The notes under the pieces: generated by a model
Told to the model about the DNA's origin: nothing
What the model saw: the letters and a program-made list of their open reading frames with translations, nothing else
Databases searched by the model: none
DNA from: JAWVFN01 sp963696625
Lineage (GTDB): Bacteria > Actinomycetota > Thermoleophilia > Solirubrobacterales > 70-9
Assembly (NCBI GenBank): GCA_963696625.1
Contig: CAVOKZ010000038.1
Coordinates: 1-64,000 of the forward strand
Length of the DNA: 64,000 nucleotides
Reading direction: 5' to 3'
Part shown: positions 1 to 8,080 of the stretch, piece after piece
How positions within the stretch are numbered: position 1 is the stretch's first letter
Layout of the letters: the number at the start of each line of letters is the position of its first letter
Made by a program: the position numbers and the translations under genes

Positions 1-593
1 CGCAGCCGGGCTCCCGCCCAGCCGGGTGTACCGCGCCTGGAGCCGGCCAGCGCTTCGCGCAGCGCCGGCGCGGCCGCCTCGCCGTGGATTCCCTCCCCGT
101 GGCCGACCAGCAGATGCTCGGGCTCCAGCCCGCTGAGCTGGCGCCTTGGCGGAAAGAGGCGAAGCCCTGGGTGCACCCCGAGCCGCTCGCCCGGCGCCCG
201 GAACAGGGGCGTCGTGCCGACCGCCTCGGGGCAGACCAGCAGCCGCTGCTCCTCCCACCACAGCGCGACCTCGCGCCAAAGGCGGTTTCGGATCACCGTG
301 ATGAAGGAGAACGGCGCGCCGGCGACCCCATCGAAGGGAGTCTGGTGGACCGGCACCGAGAGCCGGTCCGCGAGCGCCTTGCAGTCGCGGCGATGGCGGT
401 CGAGCAGCATCAGCACCCCCCGCGGCTCGCCGAGCGCGCGGATTCGCTCCTCCACGCCCGGGCCGTCGACCGGATCAATCACCCAGACGCCGCCCTCGGC
501 GGCCAGCGCCTGGGAGGTGCGCTGCATCGAGGCGGGCTCGGCGGCGATCCAGCCGAACCCGAGCTCCGTCTCGTCGCAGAAGCGGATCTCCAC
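1..593 (-). CDS. beta-lactamase-fold-like hypothetical protein (partial, runs off left edge)
   Basis: An open frame of 197 codons on the minus strand runs off the left edge. I place the start at a GTG (591-593) two bases after the TAG of the PPOX gene, so the two are probably co-transcribed. The protein begins VEIRFCDETELGFGW and later has VWVIDPVDG, LMLLDRH, REVALWWEEQRLLVC and LLVGHGEG. These resemble the degenerate metallo-beta-lactamase-like proteins of actinobacteria. The HxHxDH zinc motif is replaced by LDRHRRDC, so it may not be a standard metallohydrolase. Codon use (G/C at third positions) fits a real gene. The family call comes from recalled pattern only, and the C-terminus is not visible. 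Confidence 0.6.
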   Translation of the reverse strand, partial: MEIRFCDETELGFGWIAAEPASMQRTSQALAAEGGVWVIDPVDGPGVEERIRALGEPRGVLMLLDRHRRDCKALADRLSVPVHQTPFDGVAGAPFSFITVIRNRLWREVALWWEEQRLLVCPEAVGTTPLFRAPGERLGVHPGLRLFPPRRQLSGLEPEHLLVGHGEGIHGEAAAPALREALAGSRRGTPGWAGARL

Positions 594-595
594 GG

Positions 596-1000
596 CTACG
601 ACGAGGGCGGCTCGAGGACGTGCAGGGGGTCGATCCTGATGATCACGCGCTGCTCGCCGGGCTGACGCATCGGGTAGCGCTCCTCGCCCAGGTACTTCCC
701 CGCCAGGGCATCGATGTGCTCGTCGGCGCCGTCGGCGGTGATTTCCCTGACCCGGCCCCGGATCGAGACGGCCGCGTAGGGATTCTGCGCATCGGCGACC
801 GAGAGGCCGACCCTGGGGTCGCGCCTCAGGTTCCTCACCTTCACCCGTCCCTCGGCGCTGTTGACCAGCACGGTCGAGTCCTCGACATCGACCCAGACCG
901 GGGTGACGTGGGGCGTTCCGTCCGCCATCAGCGTCGCCAGGTGGCCGATGTTGGCGGCCTCGAGCAGCTCTCGAGCGGGTCCGGAGATATCTTTCGCCAT
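596..1000 (-). CDS. PPOX-class (pyridoxamine 5'-phosphate oxidase-like) flavin or F420-dependent protein
   Basis: A 134-residue protein starting at ATG 998-1000. The N-terminal stretch HLATLMADGTPHVTPVWVD (about 20-38) and the later RVKVRNLRRDPRVGLSV are typical of the split-barrel PPOX family. Members bind FMN or F420 and reduce or oxidise small substrates; in actinobacteria many are F420-dependent reductases. Its length is normal for the short single-domain members. A longer upstream reading of the same frame crosses the DoxX gene and is not needed. It lies 20 bp downstream of doxX and 2 bp upstream of the next gene on the same strand, suggesting one transcript. The cofactor cannot be decided from sequence alone. 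Confidence 0.85.
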   Translation of the reverse strand: MAKDISGPARELLEAANIGHLATLMADGTPHVTPVWVDVEDSTVLVNSAEGRVKVRNLRRDPRVGLSVADAQNPYAAVSIRGRVREITADGADEHIDALAGKYLGEERYPMRQPGEQRVIIRIDPLHVLEPPSS

Positions 1001-1020
1001 CGCTCCTGTCTCTATCTCTC

Positions 1021-1431
1021 TCAGAACAGCGGGTCGGTGATCATCAGGTCGATCTGGTCGCCGAACTGCTGGAAGAGCCCGAGCAGCATGAGGCTCGCCC
1101 CGGCGAGCGCGATGTCCTTGAGGAAGTGCACCTGGTCCTGCTGGCGCTCCATCGGGTCCTCCAGCTTCCAGAAGGGATGCATCATGAGCGCCGTCGGGAT
1201 CAGGAAGACGACCAGCAGCGCCGCGCCCAGGTCGGCCCAGATGCCGAGCAGGATCATCAGCGCGCCGAGTCCGATCTGCACGCCGGTCAGCGGGACCAGC
1301 AGCGACGCAAGCGGCACGCCCTTCTGGGCGGCGTATTGACTCATCGTCTCGCGCTGCGCGAAGTGCCCCACGGCCGAGAGCGCGAACAGTAGGAAGAAGA
1401 GAATCCGGCCCGCCAAAATGACCCAGTCCAA
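1021..1431 (-). CDS. DoxX-like small membrane protein
   Basis: A 136-residue protein with four predicted membrane segments (about 4-21, 46-63, 67-85 and 104-123), the usual size and topology of the DoxX/DUF4267-like group. The N-terminus MDWVILAGRILFFLLFALS and internal GVQIGLGALMILLGIW fit the family. DoxX-type proteins are found near oxidoreductases and stress genes; the exact role is unknown for most members. The gene is read away from an eroded HxlR-type regulator (from 1494), the arrangement normally seen for an HxlR/DoxX pair, so its original control may have been lost. It is followed by the PPOX gene on the same strand. Confidence 0.8.
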   Translation of the reverse strand: MDWVILAGRILFFLLFALSAVGHFAQRETMSQYAAQKGVPLASLLVPLTGVQIGLGALMILLGIWADLGAALLVVFLIPTALMMHPFWKLEDPMERQQDQVHFLKDIALAGASLMLLGLFQQFGDQIDLMITDPLF

Positions 1432-1493
1432 TTCGCCCTCCTTTGCAGGTAGCTATCCAAATAACAGCAACTAGAAGAAAGTAAGCTAGCAAG

Positions 1494-1677
1494 ATGGCGC
1501 AGCCAATCGAGTCCTGCGACCGTCTTCGGGCGGCGGTCGAGTTGCTCGGCAAGCGCTGGACGCTCTTGATCGTCGAGCTCTGATGCGCTCACCGCCCAAG
1601 GGCGGGCGCTCGAGCCGGTGATCGAGGCGCTGCGTGGCTGGTCTTCGGTGGCCGCCGGATGCGGATCAGCGGGGTAG
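1494..1677 (+). pseudogene. HxlR-family regulator remnant with internal deletion and frameshift
   Basis: Frame 1494-1583 gives 29 residues, MAQPIESCDRLRAAVELLG followed by KRWTLLIVEL and a stop. That is the N-terminus of an HxlR winged-helix regulator (conserved Cys, then ALxLLGGKWTxLIL). Directly after it, in another frame from 1585, ALTAQGRALEPVIEALRGW reads as the C-terminal end of the same family and closes with TAG at 1675-1677. The recognition helix and wing, roughly 50 residues, are missing and the frame is shifted. It cannot encode a working regulator. It is divergent from doxX, the usual HxlR target arrangement. Confidence 0.8.
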
Positions 1678-2157
1678 CTGGAAGCCGGTGCGCTCGGCGT
1701 GCTCGCGCCAACTGGCCGGCAGCTCGTCGGCGCCCTGCAGGAAGTGCTCCACCTCCACCTCGACGAAGATGGCGCGCGCGTCGGCGATCACCTTGCCGTC
1801 GTCGCGAAGCTCGCCGGCGAGATAGAGCTTTCGCCCCTCGATCCGCTCGGCCCAGGCCTCGATCTCGAAGCGGCGTCCGAGGAAGGCCGGCCGGCGGTAG
1901 TTCGTCTCGAGCCTCGCGGTCACTGCGGGCCGTTCGAGGATCAACAGAACTGAGCCGAGGGCGTCGTCGAGGGCGGTGGAGATGGCGCCGCCGTGAGCGA
2001 ATCCCGGCGCACCCTCGTGGCGGCGGTCGAGCGTCACCTCCCCGCGGACGCGGTCCTTTTCGCGGCGCAGCCGGAGCCCGAGGCTGGCTGGATTCTCGTC
2101 GCCGCAGCCGAGGCAGTGCGGCTGGTGAGGCGGAAGCGGGCCGTCGCGCCCCGTCAT
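1666..2157 (-). CDS. PaaI-type hotdog-fold thioesterase
   Basis: A 163-residue protein. The start is the ATG at 2155-2157, since the longer upstream frame is arginine-rich overlap with the neighbouring gene. Residues 15-19 read CLGCG, and PGFAHGGAISTALDD (51-65) is the HGG signature of PaaI/YigI acyl-CoA thioesterases, followed by the long helix and ARLETNYRRP strand. It should hydrolyse small or medium acyl-CoA thioesters in the cytoplasm. The start overlaps the stop of the upstream gene (2154) by 4 bp, so they are translationally coupled. Its 3' end overlaps the tail of the HxlR remnant on the other strand by 12 bp. Confidence 0.85.
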   Translation of the reverse strand: MTGRDGPLPPHQPHCLGCGDENPASLGLRLRREKDRVRGEVTLDRRHEGAPGFAHGGAISTALDDALGSVLLILERPAVTARLETNYRRPAFLGRRFEIEAWAERIEGRKLYLAGELRDDGKVIADARAIFVEVEVEHFLQGADELPASWREHAERTGFQLPR

Positions 2158-2636
2158 CGCACGTCCTCGAGCCGGCGCTCCATCGCCGCGGCGCCCTCGT
2201 GCTCCAGCCGGCCGATCTCCTCGACAAGCGGTATGCCGGGTTCGATCGCGCCGCCGGGCTTCTCCGCCCCGGCGGCCGCGGCTAGGCGTATCCATGCCTC
2301 CGAGAGCCGAGAGTAGGTCCCGCCGGCTACGGCGAGCGCATCGTCGTCGAGCAGCCGCGCCGCCTCATGCAGGAAGTCGGCCGGCAGCGAGCGGAAGCCG
2401 CTGGGGGATTCCAGCGCCCAAGTAGCGTGTTGCGTTCGCACATCGTCAGTCTGGCGCAGGTCGAGCTCGATTCCGAGGTGGGAGCAGAGACCCCGCTCGC
2501 GCTCGGCGCTGCGCTCGACCAGATAGCAGGAGACGCCATGGAGCTCGAGCAGGTCGCGCAGCGCGCCGGAGCCACAGGGCCCGGCGCGGCGGTGGGGGTG
2601 GCTCTCGACGAGGGCGTGCGGCACGGCCGGGAGCAT
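2154..2636 (-). CDS. BtrH_N/DUF4872-like protein, compact and possibly degraded
   Basis: 160 residues from ATG 2634-2636. The N-terminus (SHPH, then GPCGSGALRDLLELHGVS, about 12-36) resembles the BtrH N-terminal fold with its catalytic Cys (Cys21). LGIELDLRQTDD and the C-terminal helical stretch DFLHEAARLLDDDALAVAGG resemble the downstream part and the DUF4872 helices. The expected middle, including the glycine-rich FGLGGG-type loop, is absent: HGVSCYLV passes almost directly to LGIEL. It may therefore be an internally deleted acyltransferase or peptidase-like protein that stays in frame. A possible TetR-type dyad (2651-2660) is just upstream. The assignment is tentative; the coding frame looks real. 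Confidence 0.5.
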   Translation of the reverse strand: MLPAVPHALVESHPHRRAGPCGSGALRDLLELHGVSCYLVERSAERERGLCSHLGIELDLRQTDDVRTQHATWALESPSGFRSLPADFLHEAARLLDDDALAVAGGTYSRLSEAWIRLAAAAGAEKPGGAIEPGIPLVEEIGRLEHEGAAAMERRLEDVR

Positions 2637-2650
2637 AGTCGCATAGTTCG

Positions 2651-2660
2651 CCGACCGGTT
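2651..2660 (-). promoter_or_regulatory. putative TetR-type operator (AACCGG dyad)
   Basis: CCGACCGGTT lies 15 bp upstream of the ATG at 2636. On the minus strand it reads AACCGGTCGG, matching the AACCGRYCGK core seen at 27649 (reverse strand) and at 30858. The position and dyad suggest an operator; the regulator is unknown. Confidence 0.35.
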
Positions 2661-2762
2661 AACTTCGGCCTTCGGCCCCGGTGCGCCGGCAGCCCGCGCC
2701 GCCCTGAGGCGGGGAAGCGCCGCGATCAGCGCCTCGTAGGCGAGGGACTCCCCGGGCCGAGG

Positions 2763-2772
2763 TAGCATGCTA
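2763..2772. promoter_or_regulatory. perfect palindrome TAGCATGCTA at start of marR remnant
   Basis: TAGCATGCTA is a perfect 10-bp palindrome overlapping the start of the marR remnant. The intact paralogue at 25436 has TAGCCTGCTA at the same place, preceded by the same GG. MarR proteins commonly repress their own genes from such dyads, so this is probably the ancestral autoregulatory site. Confidence 0.4.
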
Positions 2773-3028
2773 AAAATTGTCGCCACAATGCTGGCGGCGA
2801 CGCAGACAAGGGCGGCGGCCCGCGCTGCGGGCGCAAGCGACTACGAGGACCCGAGGGCCCGCGATGAGTTCCTCGCCGCGCTCAACCAGACCCGCGGGAG
2901 GGCGGCGCGCGAGCAGTCCGGCGGCCTCACGATCCCCGAGTACCGGCGACCGGCGGCCGTCGCGCGGTCGCCGGCGGCGCCGGGCTCGTCTTGAGTCCGC
3001 CGGTCGACGGCTCGAGGCCGCCGACTGA
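2767..3028 (+). pseudogene. MarR-family regulator remnant, paralogue of the gene at 25436
   Basis: The frame at 2767-2994 encodes 75 residues with TRAAARAAGASDYEDP, FLAALNQTRGRAAREQ and GGLTIPEYRRPAAVARSPAA. These align with TRAAAGQGSTSDYEAL, FFTALNQARGRAARGQ and DGLTVPQYRLLSFVARSPAA of the intact MarR at 25436. After RSPAAP the helix-turn-helix is gone. In the neighbouring frame ESAGRRLEAAD then a stop at 3028 resembles the end of the MarR wing region (TAKGRRLLDRKEA). So both ends survive and the DNA-binding middle is deleted. The upstream palindrome is also conserved between the two loci. Confidence 0.75.
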
Positions 3029-3037
3029 GGCAGTCTG

Positions 3038-4579
3038 GTGATCGAGCGCCGGCTGACGGCCCTCTATCGCCGGTTTGGTCCGGCCTATCCCACCCTCTTC
3101 ATCGCCGCGACGCTGCAAGCGAGCTGGCCGATCGCGCTCGGCACCGTGGGCTTCCTTCTCCTGTACGTGCCGATGAGCGGGCGCGAGCTCGCGAGCTTTG
3201 TCCTTCTCACCATCGCCGCCACCGGGGTCTCGATCGTGTTCGCAGCGTGGCACGCCCATCGCATCCTCGCGCCGGTGCGGGGCTGGCTCGAAGGAGAACG
3301 GAATGAAGCCGCCGGCATCGCCGCCTGGCGCTGCGCCGTCGGGCTGCCGCTCCGCTTCTGGCACCGGGGCTGGTATCTGCTCCCGCTGCTCACCGCGGCG
3401 GCGCCGTGGGCGCTCGGCGCTGCGGTGATCCTCGACGCAACGCCGGCTGAGGCGATGTTCGTGCCCGCTGTCGCCGCCATCGCCATCGCCTATGCGGCAA
3501 TCCTCTACTTCTTCGTCGTCGAGGCGGGGATGCGCCCTGTGGTTGCCGACGTCGCCGCGAGCCTGCCGGCGGGGTTCGGCGTCGGGCCCGCCGCGATCCC
3601 CCTCCGGCTCAAGCTGCTCGGGGTCCTGCCGGCGATCAACCTGATCGCGGGGATGCTCGCCGCCGGGCTCGCATCCTCCGAGCGCGATATCTCCGCCCTC
3701 GGGATCGATGTCCTCGTCGCGGTCGGCGCAACCTTCGCCATTTCCCTGGTCCTGACCGTGCTCCTGGCGCGCTCGCTGCGCCAGCCACTTGTTCAGCTGC
3801 TTGAGGCCACCCATCGGGTGGGGGCCGGCGAGCTCGACGCGGTCGTGCCGGTCACCTCCTCGGATGAGGTCGGCGAGCTCACCGGCGCCTTCAACCAGAT
3901 GGTCGCCGCCCTGAAGCAGCGCGAGCGCATTCGCTCCACTCTGGGCACCTACCTGGACCCCATGGTCGCCGAGCGACTGGTTGAAGAGGGGGAAGGCCCA
4001 ACGCGCGGTGAAGAGGTCGAGGCGAGCATTCTCGTCCTCGACGTCCGCGACTTCACCGCCTTCACCGCGTCGCATTCGCCACGCCACGTCGTTGAGGCCC
4101 TCAACCGGCTCTACGACCTCGCGGTACCCACCATCGCCGCGCATGGCGGGTACGTCGACAAGTTCGTCGGCGACGGGCTGATGGCAATCTTCGGCGCTCC
4201 CGTTCGTCATTACGATCACGCGGATCGCGCCCTCGCGTCCGCGGTCGAGATCGTCGAGACGCTCAAACGGCTCGACGGTGATCTGCTCGAGATCGGCATC
4301 GGCATCAGCTCGGGAACGGTTCTCGTCGGCAGCGTCGGCGGCGGTGGTCGCCTCGACTTCACCGCGATCGGCGACGCGGTGAACCTCGCCACCCGCGTGG
4401 AGGCCGCGACCCGCAAGAGCGGGGACGCGATCCTTCTCAGCGACGCGACCACCCGCCTGCTTCGCCATTCTCGGATCGAGCTCGAGGAGCGTCCGCCGGT
4501 CATCGCCAGGGGCAGGCGGCGGTCGGTGCCGCTCTACGCGCCGCGGGTCGGCGCCGGGGCGACGGGAGCCAGCCGGTGA
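3038..4579 (+). CDS. membrane-bound class III adenylate cyclase with HAMP domain
   Basis: 513 residues from a GTG start. About six membrane segments (roughly 18-45, 50-70, 111-131, 140-162, 195-215 and 224-245) precede a HAMP linker (about 245-298) and a class III cyclase domain (about 328-495). Metal-binding Asp335 (LVLDVRDFTAF) and Asp379 (KFVGDGLMAIFGAP), base-selecting Lys375 and Asp446, and transition-state Asn449/Arg453 (GDAVNLATR) are all present, so ATP is the likely substrate and cAMP the product. The membrane part resembles actinobacterial Rv1318c-type cyclases. It stands alone, with the marR remnant upstream. Confidence 0.92.
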   Translation: MIERRLTALYRRFGPAYPTLFIAATLQASWPIALGTVGFLLLYVPMSGRELASFVLLTIAATGVSIVFAAWHAHRILAPVRGWLEGERNEAAGIAAWRCAVGLPLRFWHRGWYLLPLLTAAAPWALGAAVILDATPAEAMFVPAVAAIAIAYAAILYFFVVEAGMRPVVADVAASLPAGFGVGPAAIPLRLKLLGVLPAINLIAGMLAAGLASSERDISALGIDVLVAVGATFAISLVLTVLLARSLRQPLVQLLEATHRVGAGELDAVVPVTSSDEVGELTGAFNQMVAALKQRERIRSTLGTYLDPMVAERLVEEGEGPTRGEEVEASILVLDVRDFTAFTASHSPRHVVEALNRLYDLAVPTIAAHGGYVDKFVGDGLMAIFGAPVRHYDHADRALASAVEIVETLKRLDGDLLEIGIGISSGTVLVGSVGGGGRLDFTAIGDAVNLATRVEAATRKSGDAILLSDATTRLLRHSRIELEERPPVIARGRRRSVPLYAPRVGAGATGASR

Positions 4580-4951
4580 GCGGCGGCGCGCAGAAACGCC
4601 CTTCGCTTCCCCCGCGCCGGCGGTGCTCGCGCCGACCGGAGCCCGCCCGGCGATCATGCCCGGGATCCGTGTCCGCACGCAGGCCGATCCGCGACTCGCG
4701 TCTCGGCTGCCAGTTCGCCTCGTCCTGCGCGCTCAAGGGAAGCCGCGCCGCGTGGCCGCCGCGCATAGGCGGCCGCGCTGCGCCACACCACGAGTGAGGT
4801 CTGGATGCGCTTTACCGCGAACTCGAGGCCGGCCCCGGGCCGTGAGCTCGCTCACTGCCGCGCGCCGGGGGCTCTCGCCGTGCCCGAGTGAGCCCTGTCG
4901 GGTTTGAGCACTGCTCTCCCGTGGAGCACGAGGTGGCACGTGATCGCACGT
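4580..4951. other. 372-bp gap without recognisable gene
   Basis: The short frames on either strand are arginine- and proline-rich, resemble no family and show no consistent codon bias. No strong hairpin or promoter stands out. It separates the cyclase from the convergent serine hydrolase, so it probably holds only 3' untranslated sequence or decayed DNA. Confidence 0.5.
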
Positions 4952-6172
4952 TCATCGGCGAACCCAGAAGCCGGGCTCGTTCGTCGGTGAGCCAAGCACG
5001 CGGTAGACAGCATCGATCAGCGACTGCCCGCGCTCGTTGATCCCGGTCCCTGCTCCGTGGCGGTTCATCGTATAGCCGAAGGCAAGGCGGTACGACTGGT
5101 CCGCGAAACCGATCTGGCCGCCAAACCCAGGGGTGCCAAAGGCCTCCTCGCCCAGGATCACCGACGACCCGTCGCCCGGCTTCCCTCCCCACCAGCAGTT
5201 CGAGAATCCCATGGTGTAGGTCGATCCGCCGCCGAAGACGGCGTCTCGGCCAGCAGACTGGACCTTGCGCATCGGCGCGATCGCCTCCGGCCGCACGAGC
5301 CGCACGTCGCCATTCGATCCGTCGAGGGAGAGGGGGGCGTACATTCCGGCCAGCCCGCGAGCGTTCGTGATCGCGCCCGCCGCGGGGATCTCGGCGGCGT
5401 GGGCCGCGCGGGTGTCCCAGCTCCCGATCCAGCCCCCGGTGTTGGCGAGCAGCGGGGCGATGTGGAGGCTGGGGTCCGCCATCCGGGTAAGCACGTCGGC
5501 GGGCGCCCGCCCGGACGCGTAGTCGAAGGGAACGCTCGTCGCCACGCGGTGCTCCTGCTCCTCGGGGAGGCCGATCCAGAAGTCGACCCCCAGTGGATCG
5601 GCGACCTCTTCGCGGAAGAAAGCCCCGATCGTTGAGCCCGTGATCCGGCGCACGAGCTCGCCGACGATGTAGCCGATCGTTAGGGCGTGATAGCCGTGGC
5701 GCTCGCCGGGAGCCCAGAAGGGCGCGGTGCGCTCGATCATCGTGATGCAGCGCTCCCAGTCGGTCAGCCCGCCCTCCGGCACGGTCTCAGTGACGTGGGC
5801 GACCCCGGACTGGTGGTTGAACGCCATCCGCACCGGGATCTGCCCCTTGCCGTTCTGGCCGAACTCCGGCCAATATGAGGCGATCGTCGCGTCCGGGTCG
5901 AGTTCACCGCGATCGATCAGGATGTTGCCGCAGAGGGCGGTGGCGCCCTTGCTGCAGGACATGACGACGTTGACCGTCTCGCGCTCCCACGGCTGGTCCG
6001 TGCTCGGGTCGGCCACCCCGCCCCAGAGGTCGACGACGACCTCGCCGTCGACGATGACGCACACGGAGGCGCCCAGCTCGTCGCGCTCGGCGAAGTTGCG
6101 CTGGAACTCAGCCCGGACGGGCTCAAACCGCGACGCGCACTCGCCTACCGTCTGCTCCGCTGCTGCCGTCAT
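4952..6172 (-). CDS. beta-lactamase-family serine hydrolase (EstB-type esterase)
   Basis: 406 residues, the usual size of class C-like esterases. The serine-lysine dyad is Ser72-Cys-Ser-Lys75 (MSCSKG), the Tyr motif is YHA (161-163) in ERHGYHALTIGYIVGELV, and FGTPGFGGQIGF near the C-terminus replaces the KTG box. There is no clear signal peptide, so it is likely cytoplasmic. Such enzymes hydrolyse small esters and lactones; in actinobacteria they often occur near BVMO genes, where they can cleave the ester made by the monooxygenase. That fits here, because the next gene upstream on the same strand is a BVMO about 100 bp away. Confidence 0.88.
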   Translation of the reverse strand: MTAAAEQTVGECASRFEPVRAEFQRNFAERDELGASVCVIVDGEVVVDLWGGVADPSTDQPWERETVNVVMSCSKGATALCGNILIDRGELDPDATIASYWPEFGQNGKGQIPVRMAFNHQSGVAHVTETVPEGGLTDWERCITMIERTAPFWAPGERHGYHALTIGYIVGELVRRITGSTIGAFFREEVADPLGVDFWIGLPEEQEHRVATSVPFDYASGRAPADVLTRMADPSLHIAPLLANTGGWIGSWDTRAAHAAEIPAAGAITNARGLAGMYAPLSLDGSNGDVRLVRPEAIAPMRKVQSAGRDAVFGGGSTYTMGFSNCWWGGKPGDGSSVILGEEAFGTPGFGGQIGFADQSYRLAFGYTMNRHGAGTGINERGQSLIDAVYRVLGSPTNEPGFWVRR

Positions 6173-6279
6173 CTGTCTCCTCCAGGTTCCTGCGGTCCGA
6201 GCTGCCTAGGCTTCGCGGGCCTTCCCGGTGGGCCAGCTGCTCGGAGCGCCGTCCCGGCTCGAGCGGGTCCAGGCTCGAG

Positions 6280-7911
6280 TCACTTTGGCGCGCTCGCGGG
6301 CTGGGCCACCGGCGTCTCATACGGCTCCAGCTCGAAGCTTGCCAGTCGCTTCTTCATCGCCCTCATCGTCCATGGCCAGGCCAGTGCCACTCGCCCCTTC
6401 TTATCCAGGTAATAGCTCGTGCAGCCGCCGACGAGAAACGTCGTTCCCTCGGAGGCGCGGTCCATCTCCGCCTTGAAGCGTTCCTGCTCCTCCTCGCGAA
6501 CGTCGATCGCCGCAACGCCGGCGCGCTCCATCTCCTCGAGGGCGCCGATCATGTAGTCGCATTGGCATTCGGCCATCACGAACCCGGAGAGAGTCCCGAT
6601 ATTCGGGCCGAACATCATGAACGCGTTCGGGAAGCCGGAGATCGTCGTTCCCATGTACGCGCGCGGGCTGCCCTGCCAGTAATCGGCGAGCGTCTGCCCG
6701 CGCCTGCCCCGGATCCTCGTCGCGATCGGGTGGGTGGTGATGACATGGAACCCGGTTCCGAAGATGATCACGTCAGCTTCGCGCTCGGTGCCGTCGGCTC
6801 CGACCACCGAATGCTCCCGGATCTCGCTGACGCCAGTCGACACGACCTCCACGTTCGGCTGCGCGAGCGCCGGGTAGTACTCGTTCGAGAACATCGCCCG
6901 CTTGCAGGTCACCGTATAGCGCGGGGTCAGCGTGCGCCGCAGGCGGCGGTCCCTGACCGCCCGGAAGATGTTGAAGCGGCCGGCGACGTGCCCGATGCGC
7001 GCAATCCGCGGGTGCTGAACGGTGCTCGCGAGGAGGGTGTCGAGGACGGCCCACTGAGCCCCCCGCACGGCTCGCATCAGGAAGGGGACCCGGCGCATCA
7101 GCCAGCGCTCGAGCCGCGTCGTGCGCCAGTCCATCTTCGGCAAGACCCATCCCGGCGTGCGCTGGAACACCGTGAGGCGCTCAACGCGCGGCTGGATTCG
7201 GGGGATGAACTGCACCGCCGAGGCTCCGGTGCCGATCACGACCACACGACGTCCGTCGAGAAGGTCGCCGTCGTCGCGCGGCCAGTTGGCGGAATGGAAC
7301 ATCTCGCCGCGAAAGCTCGCGAGGCCCGGGATCTCCGGGATCTCCGGCTCGTGCAGCGGGCCGGAGGCGATGACGAAGAAGCGGGCGCTGAAGCGGCCGC
7401 GACTCGTCTCGACCTCCCAGCGCAGCGCCTCGTCGTCCCAGCGGGCGTCGAGCAACTCGGTGCGAAGCCAGAGCCGGTCTTGAAGCCCGAACTCCTGGGT
7501 GCAGTCCTGCAGGTAGGCCTCGAGCTCGGGCCCCTCGGCGTAGGTCCGGCCCCAGTCCGGGTTCAGCTTGTCCGCGTACGAGTACAAATGCGAGGGAATG
7601 TCGACAGCCAGGCCCGGATAGCGGTTGTGGTGCCAGGTGCCCCCGACCCCCTCCGCGCGGTCGATGATCACGAAGTCCTCGCGACCCGATTTCCGCAACG
7701 CGGCCGCGGCGGCGATCCCGCTGACGCCTGCGCCCAGAATAAGCGTCTCCACCTCGCGGGTGGCATCGCCGGCGCCGTCCGCGGGGACCGCTGGCTCAGC
7801 AGACGCCCCCTCCGGCAGCGCCAACCGCAGAGCGAGCTCCGGGTCCGCGGCCCGCTCGTCGCTGTGGCCATTCGTGCTTGTCGATGGTGTGGGGGTCCGT
7901 GTTGGCGTCAT
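6280..7911 (-). CDS. class B flavin monooxygenase (Baeyer-Villiger type)
   Basis: 543 residues starting MTPTRTPTPS with a clear AGGAGAGG ribosome site. After a disordered Thr/Pro/Ala-rich leader, the FAD motif is GAGVSG (60-65) and the NADPH motif GTGAS (226-230). Between them FRGEMFHSANWP (199-210) is the FxGxxxHxxxWP fingerprint of Baeyer-Villiger monooxygenases. It should insert oxygen into a ketone to give an ester or lactone using NADPH and O2. It is divergent from the P450-SDR-hydrolase operon across a 169-bp region with a long inverted repeat, so the two units are probably controlled together. Confidence 0.92.
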   Translation of the reverse strand: MTPTRTPTPSTSTNGHSDERAADPELALRLALPEGASAEPAVPADGAGDATREVETLILGAGVSGIAAAAALRKSGREDFVIIDRAEGVGGTWHHNRYPGLAVDIPSHLYSYADKLNPDWGRTYAEGPELEAYLQDCTQEFGLQDRLWLRTELLDARWDDEALRWEVETSRGRFSARFFVIASGPLHEPEIPEIPGLASFRGEMFHSANWPRDDGDLLDGRRVVVIGTGASAVQFIPRIQPRVERLTVFQRTPGWVLPKMDWRTTRLERWLMRRVPFLMRAVRGAQWAVLDTLLASTVQHPRIARIGHVAGRFNIFRAVRDRRLRRTLTPRYTVTCKRAMFSNEYYPALAQPNVEVVSTGVSEIREHSVVGADGTEREADVIIFGTGFHVITTHPIATRIRGRRGQTLADYWQGSPRAYMGTTISGFPNAFMMFGPNIGTLSGFVMAECQCDYMIGALEEMERAGVAAIDVREEEQERFKAEMDRASEGTTFLVGGCTSYYLDKKGRVALAWPWTMRAMKKRLASFELEPYETPVAQPASAPK

Positions 7912-7945
7912 GGGTCCTCTCCTCGTGCGTGGGTGCTTGGATGGT

Positions 7946-7980
7946 GATTGGTAGTGTATAGTAATTGCATACTCCCAATC
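7946..7980. promoter_or_regulatory. 35-bp inverted repeat in BVMO/P450 divergent promoter
   Basis: The arms start GATTGG at 7946 and end CCAATC at 7980. Comparing the left arm (GATTGGTAGTGTA) with the reverse complement of the right arm (GATTGGGAGTATG) gives 10 of 13 matches. It sits between two divergent genes and is AT-rich in a GC-rich genome, which fits an operator controlling both directions. No regulator gene is adjacent. Confidence 0.55.
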
Positions 7981-8080
7981 CGCGCCGAGGTCTAGTGTCG
8001 CGAGGAGCCAGAAGTCCGGAGCGAAACCCCCGCCCCTCGAGCAGGCCGAGCGAGATCACAACCCGAAGGAGCCATCTGAG

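Noticed and set aside
596..1552. 318-codon version of the PPOX gene
   Set aside because: The N-terminal 184 codons lie over doxX in another frame and carry no PPOX similarity; the start at 1000 gives the normal family length.
2927..4678. 583-codon open frame antisense to the adenylate cyclase
   Set aside because: Rich in Arg, Asp, Glu and Gly without domains; typical GC-rich shadow of a well-supported gene.
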